Positions 23,768 to 26,150 of a DNA stretch of 26,150 bases are shown in pieces (positions within the stretch are counted from its first letter, which is position 1; every line of letters starts with the position of its first letter). A model generated the notes under the pieces. The model made no database searches. It was not told where the DNA came from and was given only the letters and a program-made list of their open reading frames with translations. Made by a program: the position numbers and the translations under genes. Origin of the DNA: CAZGXM01 sp964529795 (GTDB taxonomy: Bacteria; Bacillota; JADQBR01); the NCBI GenBank assembly GCA_964529795.1, contig CAZGXM010000039.1, forward strand, positions 1 to 26,150. Direction: 5' to 3'.

Positions 23768-23810
23768 TTGACACCCATAGTTTGCTATACTATGATAAAT
23801 AAAAATTTAT
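23768..23810 (+). promoter_or_regulatory. promoter of the TetR gene with two small dyads
   Basis: A perfect TTGACA (23768-23773), a 17-base spacer and TATGAT (23791-23796) form the promoter. CATAGT (23776-23781) with ACTATG (23789-23794) and ATAAAT (23795-23800) with ATTTAT (23805-23810) are perfect 6-bp dyads over the promoter. Neither resembles the FadR-type site upstream of the ligase. The following 113 bases before the gene hold nothing else recognisable. Confidence 0.7.
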
Positions 23811-23923
23811 TGCTTGTGGGTAAAAAGGTTTTAATGTGAAGGGTTTTACCATGTGGCAGCGGGGTTGATGCTAGTTTTGAGCTAAATATATGCCAAAGGT
23901 TTTGGGAAGTGGGGTTTGCGTAC

Positions 23924-24514
23924 ATGCCTAAGCGAAAAGGTGAAAAATATGACGCTATTATTGAGGCAGCGGTAAAAGTTTTTGCCAAATATGGTTATTA
24001 TGGCGCCCGGGTTACCAAAATAGCCCGGGAGGCCGGTGTGGCGGATGGTACTATTTACCTGTATTTTGAAAATAAAGAGGACATCCTGATATCGCTGTTC
24101 AAGGAGAAAATGGGTCAGTTTATCAGCCGGGTTTCCCGGGAACTTTCGCACCAGCCGGATGCCGAAGAACAACTGCGAATATTGGTTAAAAGTCATTTTT
24201 CCAATTTGGCTGCTGACCGGGATTTAGCGGTAGTGACTCAAATTGAATTGCGTCAATCAGACCCGAAAATTCGCCAGGGCATTTTCCAGCCGTTAAAAAA
24301 ATATTTTCAGGAAATTGAACAGGTAGTGGAGACGGGCAAAAAGCAAGGGAAGTTTGCCGGGTGGATCGATGTAAAAACCGCCAGAAAAATGATATTTGGC
24401 ACATTGGATGAGGTTGTCACTTGCTGGGTATTATCCAAAAAAGAATATTCCCTCATTGCGTTAATCGAACCGGTCTTAAAGCTGTTAAGCAATGGACTGG
24501 TTATCCGGGAATAA
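23924..24514 (+). CDS. TetR-family regulator, probable FadR-like repressor of fatty acid genes
   Basis: The 196-aa protein has an N-terminal TetR helix-turn-helix, with KVFAKYGYYGARVTKIAREA and GVADGTIYLYFENKEDIL at about residues 18-55, followed by an all-helical ligand-binding domain. The form of the HTH and the ligase neighbour suggest a FadR/YsiA-type repressor that releases DNA on binding long-chain acyl-CoA. A matching operator is present at the ligase promoter. ATG at 23924 gives MPKRKGEKYD and has AGTGGGG nine bases upstream; GTG at 23909 is less likely. It has its own promoter and a strong terminator, so it is a separate transcript. Confidence 0.88.
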   Translation: MPKRKGEKYDAIIEAAVKVFAKYGYYGARVTKIAREAGVADGTIYLYFENKEDILISLFKEKMGQFISRVSRELSHQPDAEEQLRILVKSHFSNLAADRDLAVVTQIELRQSDPKIRQGIFQPLKKYFQEIEQVVETGKKQGKFAGWIDVKTARKMIFGTLDEVVTCWVLSKKEYSLIALIEPVLKLLSNGLVIRE

Positions 24515-24529
24515 ATTTTTTCCTTTTAC

Positions 24530-24563
24530 AATGTGTATTCGCCATTGCGGATACGCATTTTTT
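24530..24563 (+). terminator. intrinsic terminator after the TetR gene
   Basis: A 13-bp stem (24530-24542 with 24547-24559, two G-T pairs) around a four-base loop is followed by a T run. Confidence 0.88.
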
Positions 24564-24616
24564 CTTTTCTTTTCGGTCATAATAGAGAAGTAAGTATTGC
24601 TGAAAGGAGTTTTATT

Positions 24617-24778
24617 ATGTTGTGCCCTGCCTGCAACAGTAGAAGTGTTGGTAAGATTGGAGTAAATCAATATTATTGTTGGGATTGTTTTATCGAGTTC
24701 AATGACAAAAACGAAAAATTTCTGGTAGAGGAAGACGGTACGCTCATTGGCACTGAAACGCCCGTGTATACCGGCTAG
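24617..24778 (+). CDS. small zinc-ribbon protein of unknown function
   Basis: The 53-aa protein has two CxxC pairs, Cys3/Cys6 and Cys21/Cys24, separated by 14 residues, in the form of a zinc ribbon (CPACNSRSVGKIG and YYCWDC). The rest is acidic. I do not recognise a named function; related tiny proteins occur in Clostridia. ATG at 24617 has AAAGGAG at a good distance. The following YtxH-like gene starts 12 bases after it, so they are probably co-transcribed. A longer in-frame start at 24533 would lie inside the preceding terminator and is rejected. Confidence 0.75.
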   Translation: MLCPACNSRSVGKIGVNQYYCWDCFIEFNDKNEKFLVEEDGTLIGTETPVYTG

Positions 24779-24790
24779 GGGGTGAAAAAC

Positions 24791-24988
24791 ATGTTTAAGC
24801 GTGGCTTTTTTAAAGGTTTGGTGACCGGCAGTATTTTAGGTGTGCTTGCCAATCTGTTTGTGAGTCCGGAGAGAAAACCTCTTTTCAATACCCGGGATAT
24901 GCGTAAACAAATGCAGTCCCTGGAAGAAGAGGCTAAAGATGCGGTGGATGAAAAAGCTGGCGGTATCTCCGGCCTGTGGAAAAAGTGA
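24791..24988 (+). CDS. small YtxH-like membrane-anchored protein
   Basis: The 65-aa protein has one N-terminal hydrophobic segment with small residues (GFFKGLVTGSILGVLANLFVS), followed by PERKPLF and a charged helical tail (MQSLEEEAKDAV). This is the layout of YtxH-type small proteins, whose role is unknown apart from links to envelope stress. ATG at 24791 follows GGGGGTGA at six bases; GTG at 24782 lies inside that site. The gene ends in a bidirectional-looking terminator. Confidence 0.7.
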   Translation: MFKRGFFKGLVTGSILGVLANLFVSPERKPLFNTRDMRKQMQSLEEEAKDAVDEKAGGISGLWKK

Positions 24989-25005
24989 GGGTAGCCTCAC
25001 TTTTT
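24980..25005 (+). terminator. intrinsic terminator overlapping the YtxH-like gene end
   Basis: AAAAAGTGAGG (24980-24990) and CCTCACTTTTT (24995-25005) form an 11-bp perfect stem with a four-base loop. The A run and T run are part of it, so it may work in both directions. Confidence 0.8.
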
Positions 25006-25026
25006 AATTACGAGCGGGTGTAATTG

Positions 25027-26070
25027 ATGCAACTGCGTTTGCCAAGGAATTTTTTACCAGTAACCGTGGCACTGGTCCTGTCCTTTGTGGCAGGATACGT
25101 GCTTTACTTGATTCGTGCCATTTTACCACCGTTTATAATTGCCCTGATAATAGCCTACTTATTGAATCCCCTGGTGAAAATGCTGGAAAATTTCAAGGTT
25201 CCCCGGGTTTTGGCTATCATACTGGTGTATACGCTGGTAATATCTGCAGTGGCTGTGGTAGTCCTATACGGCTTGCCTAAAATTGTCAAGGAACTGAACC
25301 GTTTTGCCGATACCGTACCTTATTACACCCGGCAGGTGCAGGGATTTATCAGGTCATTACAGAGAGATTACAGCAGGAGCAATATTCCGGAAAGTGTTAA
25401 ACAGGTTACCGATGAGACCATCAGACGGGCAGAAGAATTGCTAATATCCACGGTACGCTATGTTGCGGACAGCATTATCGGGTTATTTTCCCAGGTTTTT
25501 AGCTTGATAATTGCTCCGGTGCTTGCTTTTTACATGCTCAAGGATTGGGAAACCCTGGGCAGGTATACTTTTAGTCTTCTGCCGACCGGCTGGCGTGAGG
25601 AAGCAGCTTTTCTGTTTCATGAGGTGGATTTGGTGCTGACCAAGTTTATCCGGGGGCATTTGCTGGTGGCCTTTATAGTTGGCATCTTAACCGCCTTGGG
25701 GTTGGCTGCCATTGGGATGAAGTTTGCCCTTCTGTTGGGTATCCTTGCCGGTGCAGCGGATATTGTGCCCTATTTTGGCCCGATTTTCGGGGCCGTACCG
25801 GTAATGGCCCTGGCCTTGTTACAGTCCAAATACCAGGCATTATACGCCGCCGCTGTAATGCTGGTGGTACAGCAACTGGAAAGCAATGTAATTTCCCCCA
25901 AGATCCTGGGTGACAGTTTGGGACTGCATCCCCTGGTAATTATTTTTGTACTGCTGGCAGGAGGCAAGCTTTTCGGTATTGTCGGCATGCTGCTGGCCGT
26001 ACCTGTCACTGCCGTGGCCAGGATTTTTTTACATTATTTCTTTTACCGCTGGCTTGGGGACGGTTTTTGA
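25027..26070 (+). CDS. AI-2E family transporter (PF01594-type membrane protein)
   Basis: The 347-aa protein has about eight membrane helices: two N-terminal helices, a hydrophilic middle (about residues 85-145), and a C-terminal bundle with the family features IIAPVLAFYMLKDWE, GHLLVAFIVGILTALGL, IPYFGP-like DIVPYFGPIFGAVP, and QQLESNVISPKILGDSLGLHPLVII. Members export the autoinducer AI-2 or act as Na/H antiporters; the substrate here is unknown. In Clostridia this gene usually lies just upstream of alaS, which would begin beyond this window. ATG at 25027 is preferred over TTG at 25024. The remaining 80 bases (26071-26150) show no gene. Confidence 0.9.
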   Translation: MQLRLPRNFLPVTVALVLSFVAGYVLYLIRAILPPFIIALIIAYLLNPLVKMLENFKVPRVLAIILVYTLVISAVAVVVLYGLPKIVKELNRFADTVPYYTRQVQGFIRSLQRDYSRSNIPESVKQVTDETIRRAEELLISTVRYVADSIIGLFSQVFSLIIAPVLAFYMLKDWETLGRYTFSLLPTGWREEAAFLFHEVDLVLTKFIRGHLLVAFIVGILTALGLAAIGMKFALLLGILAGAADIVPYFGPIFGAVPVMALALLQSKYQALYAAAVMLVVQQLESNVISPKILGDSLGLHPLVIIFVLLAGGKLFGIVGMLLAVPVTAVARIFLHYFFYRWLGDGF

Positions 26071-26150
26071 CTTGAATACCAGTATTTGTAAACGACTTGT
26101 GCAGCGATGCGCTCTTGCATAACAAATTCCGTCAGATAGTATCGTCCTGA

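Noticed and set aside
26066..26150. Possible promoter (TTGACT) and leader for a downstream alaS
   Set aside because: No matching -10 box at the right distance and no T-box element within the 80 remaining bases; the gene itself is outside the window.
1..26150. Mobile elements, CRISPR arrays, toxin-antitoxin or defence genes
   Set aside because: No transposase, integrase, spaced direct repeats or small toxin-like pairs were found; the gene order is a conserved housekeeping block.

Overview
The window reads as a chromosomal housekeeping region of a low-to-mid GC Firmicute, most likely a Clostridia member of the Desulfotomaculum/Pelotomaculum type (Peptococcaceae). The basis is gene order and protein character, not a database match. 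All convincing genes lie on the + strand. The order secD-secF-...-recJ-apt-relA-dtd-MBL-hisS-aspS-6S RNA-tcdA-...-rarA-rrf2-iscS-(iscU)-mnmA matches, as I recall it, the Bacillus subtilis block secDF-recJ-apt-relA-dtd-yrvJ-hisS-aspS-bsrA-yrvM-yrvN-cymR-yrvO-mnmA. I saw no insertion sequence, phage gene, CRISPR array, tRNA or rRNA.

Region by region. (1) 1-2780: the 3' part of an HD-domain gene, then a clear promoter and the secD-secF translocase pair, closed by a strong terminator. (2) 2888-4249: a cation diffusion facilitator transporter and a small LapA-type membrane protein, then two stacked hairpins. (3) 4372-11227: recJ, apt, bifunctional rel (ppGpp), dtd and a metallo-beta-lactamase-fold hydrolase, which cover DNA repair, purine salvage, stringent response and D-aminoacyl-tRNA proofreading. 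(4) 11381-14444: overlapping hisS-aspS. (5) 14513-15100: a probable 6S RNA with its own promoter, followed by a decayed C-terminal remnant of tcdA. (6) 15159-17048: csoR-trxA, an attenuator-like leader, and a threonine aldolase gene; this trio sits where the B. subtilis order has tcdA next to rarA. (7) 17066-21649: rarA, then an Rrf2/IscR-type regulator with a candidate operator over its own promoter, iscS, iscU and mnmA. This is one sulfur-handling unit, in which IscS supplies persulfide sulfur to IscU for Fe-S clusters and to MnmA for tRNA 2-thiouridine. (8) 21716-24514: an acyl-CoA ligase with a FadR-type operator and a large inverted repeat at its promoter, then a TetR-family regulator that probably binds that operator. 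(9) 24617-26070: a tiny zinc-ribbon protein, a small YtxH-like protein and an AI-2E-family membrane protein.

I found no clearly new multi-gene system. The best leads are regulatory: the 6S RNA beside an eroded tcdA, the leader terminator in front of ltaE, the 16-bp inverted repeat enclosing the acyl-CoA ligase promoter, and the repeated ATACC half-sites around the csoR promoter. At protein level the notable points are a RecJ with a long degenerate helicase-like C-terminal part, an AspRS with residues typical of the non-discriminating type, and an HD protein whose first metal-binding part appears lost or out of frame.
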